DNA of 35,649 nucleotides from Candidatus Nanopelagicales bacterium (GCA_017882705.1 JADGOZ010000032.1:1-35649), one strand, 5' to 3'; shown: positions 15,524 through 24,752, counted from the stretch's first letter. Notes: a model not told the origin generated them from the sequence alone. Translations and numbers: made by a program.

Positions 15524-16341
15524 CGGGCGTGTCCGACGCGGGGACGACGGCAGCCGGACCGGTCCGTCCGCGAGCGACGATCGTCATCCCCACGGCGGGC
15601 GCGTCCGGGCCTGCGTGGGGGGAGGAGCGCGTCTACGTCGTCGGCTGCGTCGAGAGCATCGAGCGCCACAGCTACGAGGTCGACCATGGCTACGTCATCG
15701 TGGCCGACGACCGCGGCGATCTCTCCTACCTCGACGAGGTCACGGCACTCGCCCCTGATCGCGTCCGGGTCATCCTGTTCGACGACGCGTTCCACTTCTC
15801 GCGCAAGGTGAACATCGGCGCCGCCGCCACGGATGCCGAGTACCTCGTCATCCTCAACGACGACATCGAGGCGACCGACCCGGGGTGGCTCGACCGCATG
15901 GTGGCCATTGCCGCTGCGCCTGATGTCGGCGCCGTCGGCGCCGTCCTCCGATATGACGACGGGTCCATCCAGCATGCCGGGCACCGCTACGCCAACGGTG
16001 GTCCGTCGCACGTGCACTACCGCAGCGACATCCCACGCGACTCGGGCCACGAGGCGCTGCGCGACCGCGACGTGTCCGGAGTCACCGCCGCCTGCATCGT
16101 CCAACGCCGTGAGGTCTGGCGAGAGGTGGGCGGGCTCACGCCGATCTTCCCCGTCAACTACAACGACGTTGACTACTGTCTGAAGATCCGGCAGCTCGGG
16201 CTGCGCATCGTGCTGGCGGGATCGGTCGAGCTCGTGCACTTCGAGAGCAAGTCGCGCGACCCCGCGACAACGCCCGAGGAGCGGGCACGGCTGCGCAACC
16301 GCTGGAGCCATATGATGCAGGTCGACGAATTCAGTCCGTGA
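15520..16341 (+). CDS. Family 2 glycosyltransferase, rhamnosyltransferase-like
   Basis: A 273-residue single-domain GT2 enzyme, probably cytosolic or membrane-peripheral. It has ATIVIPTAGASG (about 18-29), VIVADDRGDLSYL, FHFSRKVNIGAAATDAEYLV, the metal-binding VILNDDIEATDPGWLD, then VGAVLRYDDGSIQHAGH and NYNDVDYCLKIRQLGLR with the catalytic DVDYCLK segment. FNYSxKxN- and NDDIE-type motifs are common in rhamnosyl- and related GT2 transferases of O-antigen loci. GTG 15520 overlaps the methyltransferase stop, and GTG 15529 is an in-frame alternative. With dTDP-rhamnose made locally, rhamnose is a reasonable donor, but that is inference. Confidence 0.87.
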   Translation: MTGVSDAGTTAAGPVRPRATIVIPTAGASGPAWGEERVYVVGCVESIERHSYEVDHGYVIVADDRGDLSYLDEVTALAPDRVRVILFDDAFHFSRKVNIGAAATDAEYLVILNDDIEATDPGWLDRMVAIAAAPDVGAVGAVLRYDDGSIQHAGHRYANGGPSHVHYRSDIPRDSGHEALRDRDVSGVTAACIVQRREVWREVGGLTPIFPVNYNDVDYCLKIRQLGLRIVLAGSVELVHFESKSRDPATTPEERARLRNRWSHMMQVDEFSP

Positions 16342-16404
16342 CGGGGTGAGGCTCGGCGGTCTCGTCCGGGCTCGGCTCATGGGGACGCGACGGAGAGGCA
16401 CGAC

Positions 16405-18567
16405 GTGCGGAAACGGCTCGCCCGGGTCGCTCGACGCTACCGGGGGGCCACCGCGGCGGTCGACCGCGTCGTGGCCGCGCGCTACGCGCATCGCGTCGCC
16501 TCGTCAGGTCTCCTCGACCTCGCCTGGTACTCCGAGCTGACCGGGCTGACGTTCGAGTCGCCGAGGCGCGCTGCTGCGCACTACATCTCGGTCGGGCGTC
16601 GTCAGGGCCTCGTGCCGAACCCGCTCTTCGACCCGTCGAGGTGGCGCTCGGGAAACTGGCGCTCGGGCGTGCTGGACCCGGTCGTCCACTACCTCCGGCG
16701 CTCCGGATCGATCTCACCCAGCGCCCTGTTCGACCCGGTGCGCTACCTCCTCGACCACCCTGAGGCGCGCTCGCATCCCGGTGGGCCGCTGGGCCACTTC
16801 CTGTCGAGCGTGCCTGCGCCGCCGTTGCCGGTGACCGATGCCGCGCTCACGCCGCTCCGGGCGTGGGAGGACATCCACCCCGACCTGATCGCCGTCGCGG
16901 CTCGCTGGCGCAACGCCGCCTGGCGAGCACGCCCCCGGCGTACGGCGGACCACGATGCCGCCCTGGGGCGGCAGATCCTCGCCGTGGCCGTCGCTCGCCC
17001 GCTTCCGCAGTCGCCGGACGACCGGCCGCTCGTCTCGGTGATCCTCCCCGCACGGGACCGCGAGGTCGAGATACAGCGGGCGCTCGGCTCGGTGCTGGCC
17101 CAGTCCTTGGGCAGCTGGGAGGCGCTGGTGGTGGACGACGGGTCGACGGACTCGACGCCCGACGTGGTGGAGCGCTTCGCCGCAGCGGATGCACGAGTGC
17201 GCCTCATCCGTCGGCCTCCCCTCGGGGTCTCGTCGGCACGCAACGCCGGCATCGCCGCAGCACGGGGTCACTACGTCGCCTTCCTCGACTCCGACAACCT
17301 CTGGGTGCCCGACTTCCTGAGGGCGATGCTGAGCGAGATGTCGCTGAACGATGCGGACGCGGCCTACTCCGCCGTCGAGCTCGACGACGGCCGCGACGTG
17401 TGGGTGCGCAACTTCGAGGGCGACCTCGAGGACATCAGGTACCGCAACTACATCGATCTCAACGCGCTCGTCGTGCGCCGTGCACTGCTCGACGAGATCG
17501 GGGCCTTCGACGAGACCCTGCGCCGCATGGTCGACTGGGACCTGGCGATCAGGATCGCGCAGGCCGCGTCGATCGGGCACTACCCGTTCGTCGGGGTCCA
17601 CTACGACGACAAGCCCTCCGGCAGCCGCATCACCACCCGTGAGTCCGGCTCGTGGGCCGATGCCGTCATCGCCAAGCACGAGGTCGACTGGATCTCGGCC
17701 GAGGCCGCACTCGACGAGCGCACGACCGGTCGTGTCTCCGTCGTCGTCGTCGGCGGTGAGCCGGCCGAGAGCACCGTGCGGACCGTGCGGTCGGTCCTCG
17801 ACTCGTGCGGAGATGCCGACGTCGAGGTCGTCGTCGTCGGGACGGGTCCGATCCCGTTCTTCTGGGTGACGCTGATCGCCTCCGTGGGTGGCGATCCGAG
17901 ACTGCGGACCGTCAGTCTCGACCAGCCCGTCAACCGGTCGGTCTCGCGGAACCTCGGTGCGACCAGGTCGACCGGCGAGATGATCATGTTCCTCGATCCC
18001 GGGCTGACGCTCGAGCCCGGCTGGGTCACGCCCCTGCTCGACGAGATGGGTGACCCGTCGGTCGTGGGGGCCCAGGCGCTGGTGCTCTCCTCCGACGGCA
18101 CCGTGCGATCGGCCGGGGTCGAGTCGACGGGCGGGTTCGCCCGCCCGCGGCCGGTCCTGGCCGGCGCTCCGGCCGAACGGCTGACGGAACGCGCGCGGGT
18201 CCCCATCGGGGCCGGCAGTCCCGCGGCGCTGCTGATGAGAGCGCGGACGGTGACCGGGATACGCGGTTTCGATCCTGTCCTGTCCGACGGCTGGGCGGAT
18301 CTCGACTTCTGCCTGCGCGCAGCAGAAGGCCGGGCGTCGGGATACGTCCTGCGCACGGACGTACGCGCGACCCAGAGCGTTGATCCGAGCGCTGTGCCGC
18401 CCCCCGAGGAGGTCCGGGACCGAGGCAATCGCCTCGAGTTCGCGCGGCGGTGGGACATCGACGTCGATGCGCTGCTCGCCGGGTCGGCGTCGCAGGTCGT
18501 CAGCCGGCTCGACGCGCCCGCGACGGGATCGACGAGAGGCGCAGGGGACCGGCGGTCCGCTCCGTGA
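16405..18567 (+). CDS. Tandem GT2-GT2 glycosyltransferase with N-terminal WYL/PLFDP repeats
   Basis: A 720-residue protein. Residues about 35-150 hold degenerate repeats: LAWYSELTGLTF, AAAHYISVGRRQGLVPNPLFD, VVHYLRRSGSISPSALFD and PVRYLLDHPEARSHPGGPLG. These match the '..WYL..NPDV..PL.HYL..G..EGR.P.PLFD' repeats of many capsule transferases. A canonical GT2 domain follows (about 210-430): VSVILPARDREVEIQRAL, ALVVDDGSTDSTPDVV, VAFLDSDNLWVPDF, DETLRRMVDWDLAIR. A second GT2-like domain (about 442-690) has VSVVVVGGEPAEST, NRSVSRNLGATRSTGEMIMF and GGxGSPAALLM-like and DGWADLDFCLR segments. GTG 16405 is preceded by GGAGAGG. The gene overlaps the next by four bases. Two sugar transfers, or one active plus one inactive domain, are possible. 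Confidence 0.87.
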   Translation: MRKRLARVARRYRGATAAVDRVVAARYAHRVASSGLLDLAWYSELTGLTFESPRRAAAHYISVGRRQGLVPNPLFDPSRWRSGNWRSGVLDPVVHYLRRSGSISPSALFDPVRYLLDHPEARSHPGGPLGHFLSSVPAPPLPVTDAALTPLRAWEDIHPDLIAVAARWRNAAWRARPRRTADHDAALGRQILAVAVARPLPQSPDDRPLVSVILPARDREVEIQRALGSVLAQSLGSWEALVVDDGSTDSTPDVVERFAAADARVRLIRRPPLGVSSARNAGIAAARGHYVAFLDSDNLWVPDFLRAMLSEMSLNDADAAYSAVELDDGRDVWVRNFEGDLEDIRYRNYIDLNALVVRRALLDEIGAFDETLRRMVDWDLAIRIAQAASIGHYPFVGVHYDDKPSGSRITTRESGSWADAVIAKHEVDWISAEAALDERTTGRVSVVVVGGEPAESTVRTVRSVLDSCGDADVEVVVVGTGPIPFFWVTLIASVGGDPRLRTVSLDQPVNRSVSRNLGATRSTGEMIMFLDPGLTLEPGWVTPLLDEMGDPSVVGAQALVLSSDGTVRSAGVESTGGFARPRPVLAGAPAERLTERARVPIGAGSPAALLMRARTVTGIRGFDPVLSDGWADLDFCLRAAEGRASGYVLRTDVRATQSVDPSAVPPPEEVRDRGNRLEFARRWDIDVDALLAGSASQVVSRLDAPATGSTRGAGDRRSAP

Positions 18568-19892
18568 GCCCGTCACCGACGCGCGTGGTGTTCGCCACCG
18601 GGCGGATCGCGTCGAACACGTTGCGGTACCGCGTCCGGATGGCGGAGGAGCTCCTGCGCTCACGGGGCATCGCCACGGTCGCGGTCCACTCGGAGGACCC
18701 CCTGCTCACGTCCTGGGTGGAGTCGGCCGACCTGCTCGTCGTCTATCGAGCACCCGCGAACCGGCGCCTCCTCGCGGCGGTCGACAAGGCTCGGCAGCGC
18801 GGGATACCGGTCACGTTCGACGTCGACGACCTCGTGTTCCTCCCGTCGATGCTCGAGCACGTGCCGTTCCTGGAGAAGCTCTCCGCGAGGCAGCGTCAGG
18901 ACATGGCGGACGAGGCCAGGCTCCAGGAGCTGATGCTCGGACTCGTCGACGCGTGCACCGGCGCCACGACGCCGCTCGTCGAGGTGCTGCGCACGGTCAC
19001 CGACGCCCCGTGCCAGGTGCTGCCGAACGGACTCACCCGCCTGGGTGCCGGGAACGCCGCAGCCACGAGGCGACGAGCGGACGACGGGCGCCTGCGCCTG
19101 GGTTACTTCGCGGGCTCCGCGACCCACGACGAGGACTGGTCGATGGTCGAGGCGGACGTGGCCGACCTCATGCGCAGGCACGACTTCGTCGATCTCGTGA
19201 TCGTCGGTCCGCTCCGCACGGGACCCGCGCTCGAGCCCGTGGGTGATCGCGTCGCGCGCCGCAGGCCGGTGCCGTGGCCGGCCCTGCCGCAGCTGATCGC
19301 GGACGTCGACCTGAACCTGGCACCGCTGGCGGGCTCTCCCTTCACCGAGGGCAAGAGCGCGCTCAAGTGGGTCGAGGCTGCGGCGGTCGGGACCCCGACC
19401 GTGGCCAGCGACACCGTGCCCTTCCGGGAGGCGATCGTCGACGGCGTCACGGGACTGCTCGTGGACCCGGACTCGGGCTGGGCGTCGATCCTCGACGACC
19501 TGGTGCTGGATGCGGGTCGACTGCGCGACATCGGCAGCGCGGCCCGGGTCGCCGTCCTCGACCAGTTCGGGCCGGAGGTCCAGGCGGACCGCTACGAGAG
19601 CTTCGTCCGTCGCACGATCACGTCGCCGCGCATGCAGATCGGCCCCGAGGCCCTGCAGCGCGTCAGGCAGGTGGCTCCCCGCCCGGGCGGCATCGGCGCC
19701 GCACTGGAGCCCTACCCCTTTCCCGATGACGTCTCCGGGCTGACGATCCCCGCTGCGAGCGGTGCGGCGGCCCTGGACCGGCTCCGGGTCCTGGGGCGGC
19801 GGCAGCGAGCGCGCGCTTCCAGGATCGCGACGTCCGGGCGCCGGCTGCGCTCGCGGGCCGCCCGGGCCGCCCGGTTCCGCCGCGACACCTGA
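18564..19892 (+). CDS. Family 4 (GT-B) glycosyltransferase
   Basis: A 442-residue GT-B enzyme and last gene of the operon. It begins RVVFATGRIASNTLRYRVRM and has a short N-terminal Rossmann half with VTFDVDDLVFLPSML. The C-terminal donor-binding half contains LRLGYFAGSATHDEDWSMVE, DLVIVGPLRTGP, VDLNLAPLAGSPFTEGKSAL, KWVEAAAVGTPTVASDTV and FREAIVDGVTGLLVDPD, the usual GT4 acidic-Gly pattern. The last 80 residues are basic and Arg-rich. GTG 18564 overlaps the preceding stop (GTGA). The donor is unknown. Transcription probably ends at the inverted repeat at 19904-19931. Confidence 0.86.
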   Translation: MSPSPTRVVFATGRIASNTLRYRVRMAEELLRSRGIATVAVHSEDPLLTSWVESADLLVVYRAPANRRLLAAVDKARQRGIPVTFDVDDLVFLPSMLEHVPFLEKLSARQRQDMADEARLQELMLGLVDACTGATTPLVEVLRTVTDAPCQVLPNGLTRLGAGNAAATRRRADDGRLRLGYFAGSATHDEDWSMVEADVADLMRRHDFVDLVIVGPLRTGPALEPVGDRVARRRPVPWPALPQLIADVDLNLAPLAGSPFTEGKSALKWVEAAAVGTPTVASDTVPFREAIVDGVTGLLVDPDSGWASILDDLVLDAGRLRDIGSAARVAVLDQFGPEVQADRYESFVRRTITSPRMQIGPEALQRVRQVAPRPGGIGAALEPYPFPDDVSGLTIPAASGAAALDRLRVLGRRQRARASRIATSGRRLRSRAARAARFRRDT

Positions 19893-19903
19893 AGCCGTCC
19901 CTG

Positions 19904-19931
19904 CCGATCAGGTGCGCTCGGGCCTGATCGG
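19904..19931. terminator. Bidirectional hairpin terminator between convergent genes
   Basis: CCGATCAGG (19904-19912) is the exact reverse complement of CCTGATCGG (19923-19931), with a 10-base loop. It sits in the 60-base gap between the ends of the GT4 gene (19892) and the beta-helix gene (19953), so it can serve both strands. There is no T tract, as is usual in high-GC Actinobacteria. Confidence 0.65.
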
Positions 19932-19952
19932 GGGACGCACGTCCGAGGCGAT

Positions 19953-21116
19953 CTAGAAGCGGCCGTTGCCGTACCGGCCGTAGGCCGCGACCGCCGGGTT
20001 CGTCGCGAGCCAGCCGTTGACCTGGTTGATCGCGGTGAGGTGCGGGTCGGAGGCCTTGGCCGCGCTCAGCCGGTTGGCCGCGTTCGCGACGATCGAGAGC
20101 TGCAGCGCGAAGGGATGCTTGACGTCGAACATGAACATCGACGACCCGAACGCGTAGTTGTACCTGACGTAGTTGCCGCGGCCGGTGACCTCGTGCAGGT
20201 AGATCTGCGTGGTTCTCGGGTCGTGCACGAACGTCTGGGTCGCACGCCAGAGCAGGTTGCCCACGATCTTGTTCGACCGCACGTCACCGTGGAGGAGGAT
20301 CTGCCGTCCGCCGCCGGCGATCGTGTTGAAGGCGACCGTGACGTTCCAGGGGCCGCGGGCGTTGTAGACGCCGCCGTCCCCGAGCTTGATCCCGGCCCCG
20401 TTCGGGTGGCCCCAGATCAGGTTGCGCTGGATGAGGCCACCGGACCCGGCCGACCCGTGGAAGTACACGTAGATGTTGTGCTCGGAGTGGTTGGCCACAC
20501 GGTCGGGGTGCAGGGACGCGGGCGAGTTCGATGCGTCGTGCACGGAGTTGTAGAGGAACTGGAAGCGCGAGGGCTGACCCGGTCGTGCCGGGTTGACGCC
20601 GCCACCGATCTCGACGTTCGCGAGCCCGTGCGAGTTACGAGCACCGAAGAACTCGCAGTTGCGTACCGTCCATCCGATGCCGTCGGTCATCCTCAGGGCG
20701 GGCGAGTCCAGGATCGTCGCCTCGACGCGGAGGTACGACAGGACGACGTGGTCTCCGCCCTGGAAGGACAGGAGGCCTCGCAGGAGGGGGGGATCGCTCG
20801 GCGACGCGGCCGTGATGGTGATGGGGGCGGCCGCGGTGCCAGGGACGAAGTTGCCGGTGCGTCCGACGAAGGGCCCTGCGTAGAACCGCGCGAGCCCGAT
20901 GGAGTAGGTGCCCGGAAGCAGCTGCAGGGTGTCACCCGGGCGCAGCGACGAGACTGCGGCGGCGAAGTTGCTCTGCGGGCCGATGACACGGACCCGCCCG
21001 ACCGCGCTCGAGCTGGACGGGACCAGTGCGATCGAGAAGAGGGAGACCGCGACGGCCACGCACATGATCAATGTGCGGCGTAGGCGCTCCGACAGGCTGC
21101 GAGACATGACACCCAT
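19953..21116 (-). CDS. Secreted right-handed parallel beta-helix protein
   Basis: A 387-residue exported protein. The N-terminus has a basic stretch (SLSERLRRTL), a hydrophobic core and SSSSA before a likely signal-peptidase site near residue 37. The mature part reads like polysaccharide-active beta-helix proteins: FAAAVSSLRPGDTLQLLPGT and GTYSIG, PITITAASPSDPPLLRG, then repeated coil rungs such as VVLSYLRVEA, WTVRNCEFFGARNSHG, FQFLYNSVHDASNSP, GLIQRNLIWGH, VTVAFNTIAGGG and SNKIVGNLLW. This is the DUF1565/pectate-lyase-like fold seen in lyases, C5-epimerases and tail spikes. No catalytic residues can be assigned. ATG 21116 lacks a clear ribosome site; ATG 21107 is an alternative. Trimming, epimerising or binding the exported glycan is inference. 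Confidence 0.78.
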   Translation of the reverse strand: MGVMSRSLSERLRRTLIMCVAVAVSLFSIALVPSSSSAVGRVRVIGPQSNFAAAVSSLRPGDTLQLLPGTYSIGLARFYAGPFVGRTGNFVPGTAAAPITITAASPSDPPLLRGLLSFQGGDHVVLSYLRVEATILDSPALRMTDGIGWTVRNCEFFGARNSHGLANVEIGGGVNPARPGQPSRFQFLYNSVHDASNSPASLHPDRVANHSEHNIYVYFHGSAGSGGLIQRNLIWGHPNGAGIKLGDGGVYNARGPWNVTVAFNTIAGGGRQILLHGDVRSNKIVGNLLWRATQTFVHDPRTTQIYLHEVTGRGNYVRYNYAFGSSMFMFDVKHPFALQLSIVANAANRLSAAKASDPHLTAINQVNGWLATNPAVAAYGRYGNGRF

Positions 21117-21207
21117 GCTGAGTGTTTCGGCCGCCAGCGTCCAATTCTGAAACGAGACGCCGCGCCGATGGGCCGATCGGGTTCCCGGCGTGGAAGTTGG
21201 GCGTTGC

Positions 21208-21213
21208 TACAGT
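21208..21213 (+). promoter_or_regulatory. Candidate -10 box for methyltransferase gene
   Basis: TACAGT in GTTGCTACAGTGTCG fits TANNNT. It lies in the 175-base divergent region between the beta-helix gene and the methyltransferase. The start ATG 21292 has its own GAAGGAG site, so this mRNA would have a leader of roughly 70 bases. Confidence 0.4.
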
Positions 21214-21291
21214 GTCGAGCCACGACGCCGTGGTCCTGCACGGGCTCAGCCTGCGAGCGGCGCTGGCGCCCGCGGCCGACGAAGGAGTGCC

Positions 21292-22293
21292 ATGACCAGC
21301 CCCGATCAGTCGGCGGCGCCGCTCGGCCTCGCGCCTCGCGTGGGCCGGCTGCTGCGCGAACCGGGTCGGATCGGCCCGGCCGTGGCTCACCGCCTGCGGG
21401 CCCGCAGGAGCACTCCGACGGTCGATCACGGCGTGACCACCTACGCGGACTCCGCCACGAGGTTCCGCCTCCTGACGCAGAGCCTCGAGCTCGGCGGTCT
21501 CGGGCTGGAGGTCGGACCCAGTCACCGCCCGCTCGTGCCCAAGGCCAAGGGCTACGACGTGCGTGTCGCCGACCATCTCGACGCGGCAGGGCTTCGGCAG
21601 AAGTACGCGTCGTCCCCGAGCGTCGACCTGATCGAGGAGGTCGACTACGTCGTCACCGGCAACAGGCTGACCGACACCATCCACGACCAGTTCGACTACG
21701 TCATCGCGTCCCACGTGATCGAGCACACGGTGTGCCTGGTGTCCTTCCTCCAGGACACGCACGACCTGCTCCGGCCGGGCGGCGCCGTAGCCCTCGCGAT
21801 CCCCGACAAGCGCTACTGCTTCGACCGCTTCCGAGAGCGCAGCAGCCTGGGCAGGGTCATCGACGTCTACCGCGCGGCTCCGTCGGTCCACAGCGAGGGC
21901 TCGGTCCTCGAGTACTACCTCACCGTGGTCCACAAGGGCGACGCGATCTCCTGGTGGGCCGGAGCGCCCGGCGAGTACGAGCTGCACCACACCCTGGAAC
22001 AGGGGGAGGCGGCCGCCGAGCAGGCGCGGAGCGGCATCTACCACGACCTGCACAACTGGGTGTTCACCCCCCATCACTTCCGGCTGCTTGTCGAGGACCT
22101 GCACACGCTGGGGCTGAGCCCGCTGCGCGAGAAGGCGTTCCACAAGACCATCGGCTCGGAGTTCTTCATCACCCTGAGCGCAGACGGCCGAGGCCCCGAC
22201 GTCGACCGGGACGAGCTGCTGCGGCTCTCGGCCGAGGAGGTCCGCACGACCGACGCGGTCGTCTTCGCGAAGCCCGCGGTGCACGGTCCCTGA
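21292..22293 (+). CDS. Class I SAM-dependent methyltransferase
   Basis: A 333-residue methyltransferase, presumably acting on a sugar or lipid-linked glycan. A basic N-terminal stretch (about 15-45) precedes GLGLEVGPSHRPLVPKAKG, where motif I is LEVGPS. DVRVADHLDA and FDYVIASHVIEHTVCLVSFL follow, then LLRPGGAVALAIPDKRYCFD (the post-motif strand with catalytic-region IPDKRYCFD). This SHVIEH...IPDKRYTFD arrangement occurs in methyltransferases beside polysaccharide glycosyltransferases. HDLHNWVFTPHHFRLLVEDL lies near the end. ATG 21292 was preferred over upstream starts because GAAGGAG ends 4 bases ahead. It ends 3 bases from the convergent transferase gene (TGA-CGG-TCA). Confidence 0.86.
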   Translation: MTSPDQSAAPLGLAPRVGRLLREPGRIGPAVAHRLRARRSTPTVDHGVTTYADSATRFRLLTQSLELGGLGLEVGPSHRPLVPKAKGYDVRVADHLDAAGLRQKYASSPSVDLIEEVDYVVTGNRLTDTIHDQFDYVIASHVIEHTVCLVSFLQDTHDLLRPGGAVALAIPDKRYCFDRFRERSSLGRVIDVYRAAPSVHSEGSVLEYYLTVVHKGDAISWWAGAPGEYELHHTLEQGEAAAEQARSGIYHDLHNWVFTPHHFRLLVEDLHTLGLSPLREKAFHKTIGSEFFITLSADGRGPDVDRDELLRLSAEEVRTTDAVVFAKPAVHGP

Positions 22294-22296
22294 CGG

Positions 22297-24552
22297 TCAG
22301 GCCCCGCCAGGCTCGCGGTGCGAGCCGCTGCGCCTCGGGCGACGCTCGCCACGGCGGGCAAGAAGCTCGAGCGCCACGTCGGACAGCCGGCGCGCGCGCA
22401 CGTCGAACGAGTGCTCGGCGCGGATGCGCTCGGCCGCCTCGCGGACCTCGTGCTCGGACGGGAAGGTGTCCGGCGCCCCGTCCAGCAGCCGGGCGAGCTC
22501 GGCCGCGTCCGACGCCACCCGCCCCTGGGGGAACACCTCGAGCAGGTCGGTGGCGGGGTCGCTCACCCAGCGGGCGCCGGCTGCGGTGAGGTCGAACAGG
22601 CGGTTGGACAGGAACCCCTCCGCCGCCATGTCCGGCCAGTGGTCGTTCAGCACGACGCCGGCCGACCGGTAGAGGCCCGGGAGCAACGCGTTCGCGACGT
22701 ACTCACCACGGATGAGCTGGGGCGGGATGCGGCCCGCCCACCCGCCGCCGATGACCGTGAGGTCGTGCCCGGTCGAGATCGCTGCGTCCACGATCGGGCG
22801 ACGGGCGGAACGGCTGTTGCCGATGAACAGCAGCGGGTAGCCCGTGCCTGGTTCGCCCGCATCGGGGGTGAACAGCTGGGCGTCGGTGCACTGCAGGAGC
22901 GGCTCGATCGGGTGTCCGGCAGCGGTGCGTCGACGCGACCAGGACAGCGAGGCTGCGAACACGGCGTCGAAGTCGTCGAGCTCGTCGTCGTGGACGAGCT
23001 CCGGGTGGCTGATGATCCACGAGAGGTTGACCTGGCCCGGCGACGGACGGTAGCGGCTGAGCCCTCGCAGCGTGAGCGTGACGTGGTCCTCGACGGCGGT
23101 GGGCCTGTACCAGGAATCGAGCGGATCGACGGCCACCTGGTGGCCGAGCTGCGACAGCGACGATGCCAGGGCGAGCGCGAAGTGGTAGTCGCCCCACGCG
23201 TTGCGGCGAGGTCCGGCCGGATGCGGCGACTTGATCGCCCAGCGCTGGATCGGAGGCAGCGCGACGTCGGCATGGACGGGCGCAGCGGTCGGATCGGGTC
23301 CTTCTGGTCGCGGCGGGTCGTCGGCTTCTCGCGGCAGCTCGACGGTGGAGGCCGGGACGATCAGGACCTGGCCACCCGCCTGTGCGACCTGGCGGGAGAG
23401 TCGCGCCGCGGCCCCTGTGGGGGTGTCGTCGCCCGAACCCTGTCGCGCGAACCCGACCGCGACGGACAGCGCCTCGCGGTTCATGACGAGAATCTCGCCC
23501 GAGACCGCGTCGAGGCTGCGTTCCCCCATGCGTTCGGCGTCGGCCAACGGATAGCCCCGCAGGAGCGGCGTCAGCGCGTCGCCGTCGACCACCATGCCGG
23601 CCGCGTGCACGGTGTCGTCGTACGCCAGCACGACGGGGGTGACGACTCGGGCCTGGGACTGTCCCGCGCGGGCGGCGTCGAGGAGCAGCCGCACGTCCTC
23701 GGGGGTGGTCGACATACGGCGCGTCATCAGCAGGATCACGGCGCCGGCGCTGGCGTCGAGCGCGACCTCGAGACCGGCCAGTGCGTCGGGCTGGGCGTCC
23801 CAGATGGCGATGACGGGCGACATCAGCCGGAGCGACGAGGCGCACAGCCGCCCCTCAGGAGTCGGCACGCCGGGCGTGATCACCGCGATCTCGACGACGT
23901 CGCAGCTCGGGTCGAGCAGGACGTCGATCACGCGCCGAGCCGTGTCGATCGGGTCGGACGAGGCGATGACGACGGACACCCCGGAGGCGGCCGGAGCCCG
24001 GTGGGTGGGTGCCTGCGCCGCGGGCTCGTCCTCGCCTCGGACGACCCGCCGACCGAGCTCGACCAGGTCGGTGCCGCCCTGCTGCATCGGCCCGAGCGGG
24101 AAGCCGCTGTGCCGGCCCACCGCTGCGTAGTGGGCGAGGACACCACCGCGGAAGACCCTGGCCTCGGGGTGCGCGTCGGCGTACCAGGTCAGGTCCGCGA
24201 CGGGGAGCCCGGTGGCGGAGGGGAACCGCTGCAGGCGCACCGCGGAGGCCCAGGACGCAGCGGGCCCGAGGCCGACGGGCCGGCTCGTCGCGGGAACCGG
24301 CGGCACGAGCAGGGGACCGGGCACGAGTCCCTGGCGCGAGCCGATCACGACGTAGTGCCACGCGGCGCCGAGACGGGTCAGGAAGTGGCGACCGCGCTGC
24401 TCGTCGTACAGCTCCGGATCGAACAAGCTCGTCCGTGACAGGTCCCAGACGAGGCGGAGCAGCTCGCGCAGAGCTCGCGCATCGCGGACCCAGCGGTGCC
24501 CCAGGGCGCGACGCTTGACCGTGGTCGTGGAGATCATCGACGTCCTCGCCAT
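22297..24552 (-). CDS. Large multidomain glycosyltransferase (repeat domain, GT2-like, CgeB-like GT-B)
   Basis: A 751-residue protein. Residues about 35-155 carry the PLFDP/HYL-type repeats: LFDPELYDEQRGRHFLTR, AAWHYVVIGSRQGLVPGPLL and LTWYADAHPEARVFRGG. A degenerate GT2-like domain spans about 190-420 (VSVVIASSDPIDTARRVIDV, AVILLMTRRM). The C-terminal half is a GT-B 'Glyco_trans_1_2'/CgeB-like unit: AWGDYHFALALASSLSQLGH, NLSWIISHPELVHDDEL, PLLFIGNSRSARRP, VVLNDHWPDMAAEGFLSNRL and FDLTAAGARWVSDPATDLLE. ATG 24552 has no ribosome site; ATG 24537 follows GCGAGGACGTCG and may be the true start. The gene is alone on its strand, convergent with the methyltransferase and divergent from DUF4012. Donor and acceptor are unknown. 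Confidence 0.84.
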   Translation of the reverse strand: MARTSMISTTTVKRRALGHRWVRDARALRELLRLVWDLSRTSLFDPELYDEQRGRHFLTRLGAAWHYVVIGSRQGLVPGPLLVPPVPATSRPVGLGPAASWASAVRLQRFPSATGLPVADLTWYADAHPEARVFRGGVLAHYAAVGRHSGFPLGPMQQGGTDLVELGRRVVRGEDEPAAQAPTHRAPAASGVSVVIASSDPIDTARRVIDVLLDPSCDVVEIAVITPGVPTPEGRLCASSLRLMSPVIAIWDAQPDALAGLEVALDASAGAVILLMTRRMSTTPEDVRLLLDAARAGQSQARVVTPVVLAYDDTVHAAGMVVDGDALTPLLRGYPLADAERMGERSLDAVSGEILVMNREALSVAVGFARQGSGDDTPTGAAARLSRQVAQAGGQVLIVPASTVELPREADDPPRPEGPDPTAAPVHADVALPPIQRWAIKSPHPAGPRRNAWGDYHFALALASSLSQLGHQVAVDPLDSWYRPTAVEDHVTLTLRGLSRYRPSPGQVNLSWIISHPELVHDDELDDFDAVFAASLSWSRRRTAAGHPIEPLLQCTDAQLFTPDAGEPGTGYPLLFIGNSRSARRPIVDAAISTGHDLTVIGGGWAGRIPPQLIRGEYVANALLPGLYRSAGVVLNDHWPDMAAEGFLSNRLFDLTAAGARWVSDPATDLLEVFPQGRVASDAAELARLLDGAPDTFPSEHEVREAAERIRAEHSFDVRARRLSDVALELLARRGERRPRRSGSHREPGGA

Positions 24553-24752
24553 GACACCGTGCGGTCCATGCTCGACCTGGCGTGAGAGAACCGACGGCCG
24601 AGGCAGCCCACGCCGAAGATCGCGAGGTCCTCGGCCACTTGCCCTCCACTGCTCACGTACGCGGACGTCATCGTCTCACGGCGCGGTGATCCGCCTCGAA
24701 GGCTGGTGACGCAGGGGAACCCTGCTGCAGTGCCGCGCGTCCACTCTGATGA

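Noticed and set aside
22291-22299. TGACGGTCA as a terminator or operator
   Set aside because: It is only the two convergent stop codons separated by CGG; too short for a meaningful dyad.
22318-24438. Plus-strand open frame of 706 codons
   Set aside because: It is antisense to the multidomain glycosyltransferase, rich in Arg/Gly/Asp/Val without any motif, and typical of mirror frames in high-GC genes.
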